Assembly (NCBI RefSeq): GCF_003364255.1
Contig: NZ_NXLR01000010.1
Span: forward strand, 1-64,000
Length of the DNA stretch: 64,000 nt
Direction: 5' to 3'
DNA from: Helicobacter marmotae
Lineage (GTDB): Bacteria > Campylobacterota > Campylobacteria > Campylobacterales > Helicobacteraceae
Part shown: piece by piece, positions 17,233-26,149 of the stretch
Layout: each line of letters opens with the position of its first letter
Position numbering within the stretch: the stretch's first letter is position 1
Position numbers and translations under genes: made by a program
The notes under the pieces: generated by a model
Told to the model about the DNA's origin: nothing
Databases searched by the model: none
The model's input: only the letters and a program-made list of their open reading frames with translations

Positions 17233-19275
17233 ATGAAAAAGTTTCTTATATGGCTTATTGGCATTATTTTTGCGCTATTAGTGCTTATTGTGGTGGTGCT
17301 TTTTACCCCTCCGGGAAATGCCCTTGTAAAAAGTATCATTCAATCACAGATTGATAAATACGCTCCCATTAAGCTTGATGTCAATACCTTTTCACTAGGT
17401 TTTTCTCGCATAGATGTAGCCATTGCCCATAGTGATAAAATTTTTATCACCCTTAATGGCGATTTTTCACTTTTTTCACAAACGCTTGATTTAGCCCTAA
17501 AGGTTGATGCCAAAGATATATCTGTATTAGGAGAGCTTGCAGATACCCCACTGCAAGGAAGCTTTATTATCAACACCACTGCTAAGGGTGCGATTAATAA
17601 TATAGAAATCAACACAACAAGTGATATTGCAAAATCTTTTACAGATATTAGAGTACTTTTGCAAGAATATAGCCCAACTTCCATTATCGCTCATATTAAA
17701 GACGCTCAAATTAAGGAAATCCTAGCAATGGCTGGGGTAAAGCCATATGCAAATGGCTTGCTTAATCTTGAGGCTGACATTAAAGGCGATAAGGATATGA
17801 ATTTTAATGGCAATGCCCTTTTAAGTATCGCTCAAGGCTTAGTTGATAGCACACTGATTAAAAATGACTTTGGCGTTGATGTGCCTAAAACAACTTTTGT
17901 TACCACCCTCAATGCGCTTTTTGATATGGATAAGCTCAACCACGACCTAAGCTTCAATGCTAATATTGGTAATATCCACTCAAGCGGGCAAACACTCATT
18001 AAAGACCTAAGCACAAAAACAACTTATGATGTCAAACTTAGTGACCTTTCGGCTTTCACGCCATTAGTAGGTATGCCTATAAGAGGGGCTTTTGAAACAC
18101 AAGGTGAAATCAATGGCAATATGGAAAGCCTTCATATCAAAGGCAGCTCCAATATAGCAAGCTCTCATACCACCTATGAAGCCACCTTGCAAGATTTCTC
18201 ACCTAAAAGCGCACAAGCAAATATCAAGAATCTCCGCCTTGATACGCTCTTATGGATGATATATATGCCACGTTATGCCACTATGAATCTTGACCTTGAT
18301 ACAGAAGTGAGTGATTTTGATGCGGGCATTTCTACTGAGAGTAAGCTTACCCTTACTGGCACAACAACCAATGCGGTAATGAAAAAAGAGCTCGACTTAG
18401 ATATGCCTAATACCAATTTCACAATTCATTCAGATATTAGCCTTAATAAAGGCGTAGGAGTAGCAAATTCAACCCTTAATGCTGATATAGCACAAACTTC
18501 AACTCAAGCAAATATCAACTTAAATGATATGCTATTTAATGCTAATTATGAAGTGAAGATTCCCAATCTTAAAAAGCTTAAATTCCTAACCGGCATAGAG
18601 CTTGCAGGGGATTTTGTAGCAAATGGTGTGGCAAAGCTAGATGAAGCACTTTATGCGGACTTCCATACGCAATCTCTAGGAGGAGCGATAGATGCCATCC
18701 TTAATAATAACAAGCTAAATGCCACGCTTAAAGATGTAAATACCCTAAAATTATTCCAACTCACACAACTCCCTGAAGTCTTTAGCTCCGATATGAATGG
18801 TGCCTTAGAGTATGACACACTCACAGAAAAGGGCGAGCTTAAAGCCATTATTAGCAATGGCAAGCTTATGCCTAATCAAATCACCGAGCTTGCAAGCAAA
18901 TACCTTAAGACAGACATTACCAAAGAGGCGTATGAAGATGCAGCACTCAATGCCACCATTGATAAACAAATCATCAAAGCAGATATTGCATTAAAAAGTA
19001 ATAACACCACTATCTCTGCGCAGGGAGCAAGCATTGATACAGATAAGGGTACCATTAATGCAGATATGAAGTTTCAAATCAAAGACCAATATATTTATCT
19101 CAAAGCCCGCAATCAACTCTCCTCCCCTAACATTAGCATTGATGCTGGAGATTTAATTAAAGCAGAGGCAGGTAAAGCTATCAGCAAGGGAGCCCAGCAG
19201 GCTATTGATAAATATATCAAAGATGATTCGGTAAAAGAAAACGCACAAAAGCTCCTTAATAATCTCTTTAAATAA
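17233..19275 (+). CDS. AsmA-like / repeating beta-groove inner-membrane protein
   Basis: Has one N-terminal membrane anchor (about residues 3-24, LIWLIGIIFALLVLIVVV) followed by some 650 residues of repeating beta strands with alternating hydrophobic residues and many Asn, Thr and Ser. This is typical of AsmA/YhdP-type bridges thought to move phospholipid between membranes. The C-terminus is helical and charged. The start is the ATG at 17233, twelve bases after GGAGG; the TTG upstream overlaps the ribosome site. Ten bases after ccsBA in the same direction, but no functional tie is clear. Confidence 0.65.
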   Translation: MKKFLIWLIGIIFALLVLIVVVLFTPPGNALVKSIIQSQIDKYAPIKLDVNTFSLGFSRIDVAIAHSDKIFITLNGDFSLFSQTLDLALKVDAKDISVLGELADTPLQGSFIINTTAKGAINNIEINTTSDIAKSFTDIRVLLQEYSPTSIIAHIKDAQIKEILAMAGVKPYANGLLNLEADIKGDKDMNFNGNALLSIAQGLVDSTLIKNDFGVDVPKTTFVTTLNALFDMDKLNHDLSFNANIGNIHSSGQTLIKDLSTKTTYDVKLSDLSAFTPLVGMPIRGAFETQGEINGNMESLHIKGSSNIASSHTTYEATLQDFSPKSAQANIKNLRLDTLLWMIYMPRYATMNLDLDTEVSDFDAGISTESKLTLTGTTTNAVMKKELDLDMPNTNFTIHSDISLNKGVGVANSTLNADIAQTSTQANINLNDMLFNANYEVKIPNLKKLKFLTGIELAGDFVANGVAKLDEALYADFHTQSLGGAIDAILNNNKLNATLKDVNTLKLFQLTQLPEVFSSDMNGALEYDTLTEKGELKAIISNGKLMPNQITELASKYLKTDITKEAYEDAALNATIDKQIIKADIALKSNNTTISAQGASIDTDKGTINADMKFQIKDQYIYLKARNQLSSPNISIDAGDLIKAEAGKAISKGAQQAIDKYIKDDSVKENAQKLLNNLFK

Positions 19276-19281
19276 TCAACC

Positions 19282-19307
19282 TAAGGGAATGCCTTTTGCT
19301 TCCCTTA
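19282..19307. other. hairpin between the AsmA-like gene and the flagellar rod gene
   Basis: A perfect 8-bp inverted repeat, TAAGGGAA (19282-19289) and TTCCCTTA (19300-19307), with a 10-nt loop. It directly follows the AsmA-like stop. There is no T-run after it, so it may be a processing or weak termination element rather than a standard terminator. Confidence 0.4.
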
Positions 19308-19334
19308 TGGTATATATTGGCACAAAGGGGCTTT

Positions 19335-20165
19335 ATGCAAAGTGGATATTATAACACCGCAGGCGGTATGGTAACGCAATTTAATCGCCTTGATTTAATC
19401 TCAAATAATCTTGCTAATCTCAACACTTCAGGCTTCAAACGAGATGATGTAGTCATTGGCGATTATTTACGACTTTATGAAACACACAAAGAGCAACTCC
19501 CCATAGAAGACCATACACGTAAGGCTGCAAAATTCTTAAACCGCACCCTTAACCGCGTGCCTATTATTAGTGAAGAATACACCGATAGAAGTGTGGGGAA
19601 TCTCGCCCAAACAGACAATGCCCTTGATTTTGCCCTGCAAAGAGAAAATGCCTTTTTTGTTATTAAAACCCCCGATGGCATTCGCTACACACGTGATGGG
19701 AGCTTTAAGCTTGATAGCGATGGATGGATTGTAAATAAAGATGGGCATTTAGTTTTAAGCCGCGATGAGCTTGAATCTCAAGGCGGTATTCAAGTCTCTA
19801 CAGGGCTTAATATCGAAGCTGACCAACATGGAAATATCTCATTGCGTAATCTCAATAATGACGCGATCGCTGAGCAAATCAATATGGGCGCGCTTGCCAT
19901 AGTGGGCTTTGAAAATCCACGATATTTAAAAAAGGTAGGCAATAACCTCTATGAATATCCACAAGAGCGCGAAAATGAACGTAAGATTGTGCAAGATAAT
20001 GTCCTAGCACAAGGCTTTATAGAAAAAAGTAATGTCAATGCTGTGCGGGAGATGAGCTCACTCATTGAAACCAATCGTCTTGTGGATATGTACTCTAAAG
20101 TGATGAAAAGCCATATGGATGAGCTCAATACAGAGGCTATTACCAAACTCGCCCTAAGAGCTTAA
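19335..20165 (+). CDS. flgF: flagellar basal-body rod protein, FlgF/FlgG family
   Basis: Distal or proximal rod component. The 276-residue protein has the rod family N-terminus with NNLANLNTSGFKRD near residue 24, a central beta domain with FFVIKTPDGIRYTRDGSFKLD, and the C-terminal coiled region SSLIETNRLVDMYSKVMKSHM that pairs with the N-terminus. The start is ATG 19335 after AAAGGGG. The N-terminus lacks the MLRSL/MMRAL start of true FlgG, so FlgF (called FlgG-like in some Helicobacter genomes, HP1092) is the better fit. Isolated from other flagellar genes. Confidence 0.78.
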   Translation: MQSGYYNTAGGMVTQFNRLDLISNNLANLNTSGFKRDDVVIGDYLRLYETHKEQLPIEDHTRKAAKFLNRTLNRVPIISEEYTDRSVGNLAQTDNALDFALQRENAFFVIKTPDGIRYTRDGSFKLDSDGWIVNKDGHLVLSRDELESQGGIQVSTGLNIEADQHGNISLRNLNNDAIAEQINMGALAIVGFENPRYLKKVGNNLYEYPQERENERKIVQDNVLAQGFIEKSNVNAVREMSSLIETNRLVDMYSKVMKSHMDELNTEAITKLALRA

Positions 20166-20180
20166 GCGCAAAGGAGAGCC

Positions 20181-21872
20181 ATGCAAGAAGATACTCAAAG
20201 CATGAAGGCACTTTTAAACTGCTTTGAATATATCAAACGTTACCACACAGATATGCTTGATTCTATAGCGATCATTTTGGAAATGTTTTGGCTAAAAAGG
20301 CATTCCCCTATGCTTATAGAATCGCTCATTATGCTTGCCTCAAAGAGAAAGCCTATTTATGAATCATGTATAAATGCTATCAAAAAGGGTTTAGGAGAAG
20401 AGCTCTACACGCCTCTTAATCCCCATGCCAATTTGCTTAAAATCCTTAAAGTAATCTCCGCTCATGATGCCTCAAACCACGCCATTGAGGAGTTCCTCCA
20501 TATCGTTACACAAAAGAAAACCACCCATAAACTCTTCTCATACTCTACTCCGCTTGAAATTAATGAACTCTTAGTGGGGCTACTTGATATTAAGCCCACT
20601 CAAAGTGTATATAACCCATGCTATGGTATGGGGAGTTTGTTTTTTGCTATAGCTAATACCACTCATAATTTTGAGCTCTATGGTGAGGAGCTAGAAGAAA
20701 CGCTTGCACGTATAGCAAAGATTATTTGCAAGATTTTAAGCCTGCATTCAAATCATCTCCTTGTGAATAATATCCTTAAAAATGAGCAATTTGAGGGCAA
20801 GAAATTTGATAAAATCATTTGCAATCCCCCGCTTGATAGCCATATAGGCACACAATTTTTAAAAGAAGACAAACGTTTTTGCAATTATGAGACGTTAATT
20901 AAAACCTATCCCGAGCTACTTTTTTTGATACATTCCCTCTCTCATCTTAAAGATAAAGGCGTGTTTATCCTCCGCACACAAACACTTCTTAAATCCTCCC
21001 TTGAGGGCAAACTCCGTGAAAGACTTTGTGAGGAGGGATTGATAGAATCTATAATCGAGCTCCCCAAAAATATATTCCCACATCAAACCCATGATTTTTC
21101 CATTGTCGTGCTTTCCCAACACAATCAAAGCATTTTACATATCAATGCAAATACGCCATATTTCTACCACAAAGACGGCAAGTATAATCGAATCATTCAC
21201 CTTGATACCTTGCTTGATATTTATCATCATAAGCGCGTAGGGGAGCATTCCTCCCTCACTCCCCTAAGTCAAATCAATCCCCATGATCTCAGTGTGGCTG
21301 CCTATGTGCATAAACACACTTCCCATCAAAGCGACCATGCCCCTCTATGCACACTTGGGGTGAGTGTATTTCGTGGGCAGCGCGTATATGGCGGGAATAA
21401 AGATGAGCAAATATCGTATTTTGATTTGGGTATCGCTGATTTTAAGGATTTTGGCTTTTGCTCTGAATTTTCTACCGAGCGCTTAAGGGGCGATGTGCAT
21501 AAGATTGATAAATACCACTTAAAACCCTATGACATAGCCCTATCCATTCGCGGCACAACGGCTAAATTCACTATCCTAAGCCCAAGTATTGCAGCATATA
21601 AAGTCGTAGCAAATGCGGGCATTATTATTATCCGCTCGCCTAAGCCAGAAGTCGCCATAGGCATTTACTGCTATCTCTTTTCTAAAGAGGGGCAAAGCAC
21701 GCTTGCTAAACTCTATGAGCGCAATCTTGGGAATCTTAACCCACTTGATTTAGAGCAACTCCCTATTCCGCATAACTTTATGGCACATTCACAAACAATG
21801 TTTGCTCAAATTGAGCACTATGCCTTAGAACTTAAAGCCTTGCAAGATAAACTTGAAAGCCTAAGGGGATAA
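20181..21872 (+). CDS. orphan N6-adenine methylase fused to a Type I specificity-like domain
   Basis: A 563-residue protein. The N-terminal third is helical, as in HsdM. The methylase core has a degenerate SAM motif (YNPCYGMGSLFFAI, normally DP-C-G-G-F) and the catalytic motif IICNPPL. From about residue 395 the protein resembles one Type I HsdS target-recognition domain: TLGVSVFRGQRVYGG..., LRGDVHKIDKYHL, then ANAGIIIIRSPKP and LNPLDLEQLPIP. No restriction subunit is adjacent; neighbours are a rod gene and an acetyltransferase with zero to few bases between. It may be a regulatory or solitary methylase. Motif I changes (Tyr for Asp, Met-Gly-Ser) make activity uncertain. Confidence 0.7.
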   Translation: MQEDTQSMKALLNCFEYIKRYHTDMLDSIAIILEMFWLKRHSPMLIESLIMLASKRKPIYESCINAIKKGLGEELYTPLNPHANLLKILKVISAHDASNHAIEEFLHIVTQKKTTHKLFSYSTPLEINELLVGLLDIKPTQSVYNPCYGMGSLFFAIANTTHNFELYGEELEETLARIAKIICKILSLHSNHLLVNNILKNEQFEGKKFDKIICNPPLDSHIGTQFLKEDKRFCNYETLIKTYPELLFLIHSLSHLKDKGVFILRTQTLLKSSLEGKLRERLCEEGLIESIIELPKNIFPHQTHDFSIVVLSQHNQSILHINANTPYFYHKDGKYNRIIHLDTLLDIYHHKRVGEHSSLTPLSQINPHDLSVAAYVHKHTSHQSDHAPLCTLGVSVFRGQRVYGGNKDEQISYFDLGIADFKDFGFCSEFSTERLRGDVHKIDKYHLKPYDIALSIRGTTAKFTILSPSIAAYKVVANAGIIIIRSPKPEVAIGIYCYLFSKEGQSTLAKLYERNLGNLNPLDLEQLPIPHNFMAHSQTMFAQIEHYALELKALQDKLESLRG

Positions 21873-22349
21873 ATGCAAATTAAACATGCCCAAGTAGTCA
21901 ATGTCCAATATGGCACCAATGTAGTGCTCATTCACCCAAGCAATCTCTATGGCTGCACATTAGAAGATGATGTATTTATAGGTCCATTTTGTGAAGTGCA
22001 ATCTGATGTGTTTATAGGCAAACGCACACGTGTGCAGTCTCATAGCTTTATTTGCTCATCTGTGCATATTGGGGAAGATTGCTTTATCGGACATGGAGTA
22101 ATGTTTATTAATGATAAATTCTCACTTGGTATGCCCTCCCCTAGCCAAGATTTATGGGAGCGCACAAAAGTGGGGAATCGCGTATGTATCGGCTCAAATG
22201 CAACCATTCTCCCTGTGTCAATTTGTGATGATGTAGTGATTGGAGCAGGTGCGGTAGTAACAAAAGACATCACGCAAAGCGGATTCTATATAGGCAATCC
22301 AGCGTATTTTCTCCGCCCATTACCTAAGCACTCAAAAGGGCAAGTATGA
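21873..22349 (+). CDS. left-handed beta-helix (hexapeptide repeat) acyltransferase
   Basis: A 158-residue protein built of hexapeptide repeats (VFIGPF, VFIGKR, VHIGED, CFIGHG, VCIGSN, VVIGAG, FYIGNP), the pattern of trimeric N- or O-acetyltransferases of the WbbJ/WlbB type that modify nucleotide sugars. A His in the GHGVMF turn could be the general base. It starts directly after the methylase gene and overlaps uppS by 4 bp. The acceptor sugar cannot be named; LPS or glycoprotein glycan synthesis is likely. Confidence 0.8.
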   Translation: MQIKHAQVVNVQYGTNVVLIHPSNLYGCTLEDDVFIGPFCEVQSDVFIGKRTRVQSHSFICSSVHIGEDCFIGHGVMFINDKFSLGMPSPSQDLWERTKVGNRVCIGSNATILPVSICDDVVIGAGAVVTKDITQSGFYIGNPAYFLRPLPKHSKGQV

Positions 22350-23059
22350 AAAGCCCCTTGCCACAACATATTGCTATGATTATGGATGGCAATGGACGCT
22401 GGGCAAAGAATCAAGGCAAAAAGCGCACATCTGGGCATAAAGAGGGGGCGAAAATCGTGCGTGACGTAACGCAATGGTGTGCTTCAAAGTCTATCCCTTA
22501 TCTTAGCCTCTATGCGTTCTCCACAGAGAATTGGAAGCGACCTAAAGTCGAGGTAGATTTCCTTATGGGACTTTTAGAAAAATATCTCCATAATGAGCGC
22601 GCTATGTATATTAAAAATGGCATTAGATTCCGTGCTATTGGCGATATTAGCATTTTTAGCAGCACGCTTAAAAATGCTATTTTAGAGCTAGAGCATATCA
22701 CGCAAAATCACACCAAGCTCACGCAGATTCTTGCACTCAATTATGGCGCACATGATGAGCTAGCACGAGCTTTTATCAAAATCACTCACACACTAGAGGC
22801 TAAAGAGCTCTCAAATCTCAAACCTGAGCAAGTAATCAAACTCATTAATGCAAACCTCGATACCGCCTTTTTGCCAGATGTGGATATGCTTATCCGCACA
22901 GGCGGAGAAATGCGTATATCAAACTTTTTGTTATGGCAAGCAAGCTATGCAGAATTATTCTTTACCCCCACTTTGTGGCCAGATTTACGCACAGATGAGC
23001 TAGATTCTATGCTTGAGCAGTTTTGCCAAAGGCAGCGGCGCTTTGGGGCTTTGGGCTAG
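22346..23059 (+). CDS. uppS: (di-trans,poly-cis) undecaprenyl diphosphate synthase
   Basis: Makes the C55 lipid carrier for peptidoglycan and LPS by adding isopentenyl units to farnesyl diphosphate. The 237-residue protein carries all family blocks: IAMIMDGNGRWAK (Asp and Asn for diphosphate binding), LYAFSTENWKRP, LIRTGGEMRISNFLLWQ and ELFFTPTLWPD. It is coupled to the acetyltransferase by an ATGA overlap. Confidence 0.95.
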   Translation: MKSPLPQHIAMIMDGNGRWAKNQGKKRTSGHKEGAKIVRDVTQWCASKSIPYLSLYAFSTENWKRPKVEVDFLMGLLEKYLHNERAMYIKNGIRFRAIGDISIFSSTLKNAILELEHITQNHTKLTQILALNYGAHDELARAFIKITHTLEAKELSNLKPEQVIKLINANLDTAFLPDVDMLIRTGGEMRISNFLLWQASYAELFFTPTLWPDLRTDELDSMLEQFCQRQRRFGALG

Positions 23060-23187
23060 TGAGTTATGAGCAATAAACACTTGTTAAAACCAACAAGCTT
23101 ACTTCCTTTGTTAAAATAGCCTTACCCTTATTGTTACACTAGGCTTTCGCAAGAGGGCGAAGAAACTCTGCGGGCTTTACTAGAGAC

Positions 23188-23276
23188 TCTACCACTTTTG
23201 TCATGTCTTAGGGAGTGGTAATGACCGAAGAATTGCTGTTGGAGTATCTAGTGATTCGAGTAGAGATTCTAAAAAT
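23188..23276. repeat. dispersed intergenic repeat, copy B
   Basis: Lies between uppS and the lysozyme-like gene. It matches copy A (4756-4852) and shares the block GAAGAATTGCTGTTGG...CTAGTGATTC...AGAGATTCT with the repeat units inside the Type III mod gene near 44030-44075. No gene of its own is credible; the short frame across it is made of repeat. Confidence 0.6.
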
Positions 23277-23295
23277 GGGGCAAGGGGAGGAAAGG

Positions 23296-23988
23296 TTATT
23301 CTTCAAGTATGATAAATGTATTCTTTGGTTTTACATTCTTTTTGATATTTCTCTCTTGCATGATCTTATTTTGCAAAGTTTTATTTTTAAGAAATTCTAA
23401 GGCGTGGTCCTCTTTTGCAAGTCTTGCAGTGCTTGGGCTGACTTTAGGAATATAATCTTGCAAAGCCTTTATGCGCTTGATAATATCTTCCACATACTCT
23501 AGTGCCATTTTATCGCGCTCTTTATCTTTCTCCCAACTAAAGCCCTTATTATAAGACTTTATCACCTCATACCAATTCCCCTTACGCACCCTATGCCAAT
23601 AGCTAAGCTCTTCAAGTGCGCTTTGAGAGGCAAATTCATCATCTCTCATCAAAAGCTCGCCTACCATATTGCGCATAAAATTACTATCTTTTTGTTTATG
23701 CTTTTTAAGAATGCCGGGTATATGCGCATGGTAAATCCCCGCACTTGGGTCGGCAAAATTCACACGATATTCCCCCGCACAAGATTCTTTATAAGCAATA
23801 GCTGCCATAGTATAGCCAAAGCCGCTTTTTGCCCCATATTTAAAGGCTTTGAGAATCACTTGCTTTTGGTTTTTATTAAAATCTTTAGGCATAACGCATT
23901 TACCCTCAATTTTATAAAGTGGCAAAGCATAAAGTGTATTTATGCCACATAGCATAAACATACATAATATACAAACTCTACAGCCCAA
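23296..23988 (-). CDS. secreted lysozyme/lytic-transglycosylase-like protein
   Basis: 230 residues with a signal peptide (CILCMFMLCGINTLYA) and a small lysozyme-like domain. The segment AIAYKESCAGEYR places a Glu followed by Ser as in SLT catalytic ES motifs, and DPSAGIYHAHIPGIL follows where SLT enzymes have the G-x-x-Q-I-M turn. Later comes a SYNKGFSW segment reminiscent of the family's YNxG motif. The C-terminus is basic and repetitive in Lys. It probably cuts peptidoglycan in the periplasm. The start is a TTG at 23988 with GGGG upstream; an ATG at 23961 is the alternative. Confidence 0.62.
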   Translation of the reverse strand: MGCRVCILCMFMLCGINTLYALPLYKIEGKCVMPKDFNKNQKQVILKAFKYGAKSGFGYTMAAIAYKESCAGEYRVNFADPSAGIYHAHIPGILKKHKQKDSNFMRNMVGELLMRDDEFASQSALEELSYWHRVRKGNWYEVIKSYNKGFSWEKDKERDKMALEYVEDIIKRIKALQDYIPKVSPSTARLAKEDHALEFLKNKTLQNKIMQERNIKKNVKPKNTFIILEE

Positions 23989-24076
23989 CTCCTACCCCTT
24001 CATCTCTCTCTAAATAACTTTTTAACAACTCTGCGTTACAATCACATAATCATATCTAAAATTTAAAGGAATATCC

Positions 24077-26149
24077 TTGAAAGCGCCACACTTACCATTG
24101 CTTGTTGAAATCTTTACCGAAGAGCTACCTGCTCTTGCCTTACTTAAAGAACTTCCCTTTATGGTAGAAAAATGGCAGAAAATTGCCAAATCCCATGAAA
24201 TCATCTCCGCCCCCACACTTTACTTCACGCCCCGCCGCATTGTGCTATATGAAGAGCATTTCATCAGTGCCACACAAGATAGCTTTATAGAACTCTATGG
24301 TCCTCCTGTGCATATTGCTTTTATTGATGGGCAAAAGGAGAAAGGCTTAAGCAAGGCAGGGGAGAGCTTTTATGCTAAAAATGGCTTAAGCCTTGATACA
24401 CCAGCACAAACAAAGCATAAAGACAATAAAGAAGTGCTTTATTATGCCTATACCAAAAAAGGCGTGCCAAGCAGTGAAATATTAAAGCAAATCATTCCAC
24501 AATGGCTAGAATCGTTGCATTTTGGCAAAAGTATGCTTTGGGGCTGGCAAAAGCAGGGCTTTATCCGCCCTATACGTAATATCTGCGCCCTGCTTGGGGA
24601 GGAGTGCATAGATGTGCAAGCCTTTGGGCTTCAAAGCAAAGCCCAAACTTACATTCATAGAGATATAAGCTTTGAGCCAATACCTATTAGCTCGCCTGAA
24701 ATGTATTTTGAAACGCTTCAAAATGGTAAGGTAATCTTAGAGCAAGATAAAAGAGCGGCGATGATACAAGAGCAAATCGCCCTTATAGAATCTACGCATA
24801 ATGTCAAAGTGGAGCTTGATAAGCATTTACTTGATGAAATTGTGGCTATCACAGAATACCCACGTGCCGCTTATGGGAGCTTTGACAAAGCATTTTTACG
24901 CCTCCCACCTGAAGTGATTATCACCTCTATGAAAGAGCATCAACGATATTTTGCTACCTATGTGGAGGATGGGCTAAATAATGGCTTTGTGCTGGTAGCA
25001 AATAGCACTACACAAGATCTCTCTCCCATTGTGCAAGGCAATCAAAAGGTGCTTAAAGCGCGCTTAAGCGATGCGATGTTTTTCTATGAAAATGACTTAA
25101 AAAATGGCTTTAAACCCCAAGAATTATCACAAATTATATTTGTCGAGGGTTTAGGCTCTTTGCTTGATAAATCCCAACGCGAACGCACTATCGCCAATAT
25201 GCTTTTAGAGCTTTATGCACATAAAATCCCTATGCCATTTGATAAGGCTAAAGATATTATAAATAATGCCCTCCAATATGCAAAAGCAGACTTACTCACA
25301 CAAATGGTATATGAATTTACCGAATTGCAGGGGATTATGGGCTATTACTATGCACGTAGTTTTGGGTTTGATGATTTAGTCGCCCTAAGTATCAAAGAGC
25401 AATACCTCCCTATAGGGGAAGATTCTCCCCTGCCTAGTCATATCTTAAGCGCGATTGTCGCCCTAAGTATTAAGCTTGATAATATCTTTGCCCTCTTTAG
25501 TATTAATAAGATTCCCACAGGCTCAAAAGACCCCTTTGCCTTAAGGAGGGCTGCTAATGGTGTGCTTAAAATCATTAGCCACTATGCCTTAGATTTTGAT
25601 TTAAAAAGCGATATGCCTAGAATCTATCAAGCTACACAATATAAACCAAGCGATATGCAAGCTATAGAAACTTTCTTTTTAGAGAGATTAGATGGATTCT
25701 TAAAAATCAATCCATCTCTTGTACGTTGCGTGCTTAATGGACGTAATGAAAATGGAGCTATACGCAACCTTTATAGCATTATCTCATATGCCCAAAGCCT
25801 AAGTGAATTTTTTGAAAAAAGTGATAAAGAAGCTCTTGTGGGGCTTTTTAAAAGAGTGGCTAATATCTTGGAAGATGATTTGCAAGGGGAGGTAGATGAG
25901 GCTTTACTCCAGCTTGATGAAGAAAAAGCCCTCTATCACGCATTGCAAAGCCTAAGGGCACAAACATTTAATAACGCTAACGAGCATATCGCCGCACTTT
26001 TTGCCCTTAAAACCCCTTTAGAGCAATTTTTTGAATCTGTGCTTGTTAATGTCGAGGACAAAGCACTTAAGGCAAATCGCCAAGCATTGATTTTGAATGT
26101 ATATAATGAATTTTTACGCATTGGAGACATTAAGGATATTACATTGTGA
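24077..26149 (+). CDS. glyS: glycine-tRNA ligase beta subunit
   Basis: Tetrameric bacterial GlyRS beta chain, which binds tRNA-Gly while the alpha chain (not in the window) carries the class II core. It has 690 residues, the normal length. Clear family blocks: LLVEIFTEELPALAL at the N-terminus, FTPRRIVLYEE, LPPEVIITSMKEHQRYFA, VQGNQKVLKARLSDAMFFYEND and KDPFALRRAANGVLKII. The start is TTG, preceded by AAAGGAAT; no ATG fits the conserved N-terminus. Overlaps the ABC-2 permease by 4 bp. Confidence 0.94.
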   Translation: MKAPHLPLLVEIFTEELPALALLKELPFMVEKWQKIAKSHEIISAPTLYFTPRRIVLYEEHFISATQDSFIELYGPPVHIAFIDGQKEKGLSKAGESFYAKNGLSLDTPAQTKHKDNKEVLYYAYTKKGVPSSEILKQIIPQWLESLHFGKSMLWGWQKQGFIRPIRNICALLGEECIDVQAFGLQSKAQTYIHRDISFEPIPISSPEMYFETLQNGKVILEQDKRAAMIQEQIALIESTHNVKVELDKHLLDEIVAITEYPRAAYGSFDKAFLRLPPEVIITSMKEHQRYFATYVEDGLNNGFVLVANSTTQDLSPIVQGNQKVLKARLSDAMFFYENDLKNGFKPQELSQIIFVEGLGSLLDKSQRERTIANMLLELYAHKIPMPFDKAKDIINNALQYAKADLLTQMVYEFTELQGIMGYYYARSFGFDDLVALSIKEQYLPIGEDSPLPSHILSAIVALSIKLDNIFALFSINKIPTGSKDPFALRRAANGVLKIISHYALDFDLKSDMPRIYQATQYKPSDMQAIETFFLERLDGFLKINPSLVRCVLNGRNENGAIRNLYSIISYAQSLSEFFEKSDKEALVGLFKRVANILEDDLQGEVDEALLQLDEEKALYHALQSLRAQTFNNANEHIAALFALKTPLEQFFESVLVNVEDKALKANRQALILNVYNEFLRIGDIKDITL

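Noticed and set aside
23215-23400. Plus-strand 61-codon open frame downstream of uppS
   Set aside because: It consists of a dispersed repeat and the antisense end of the lysozyme-like gene.
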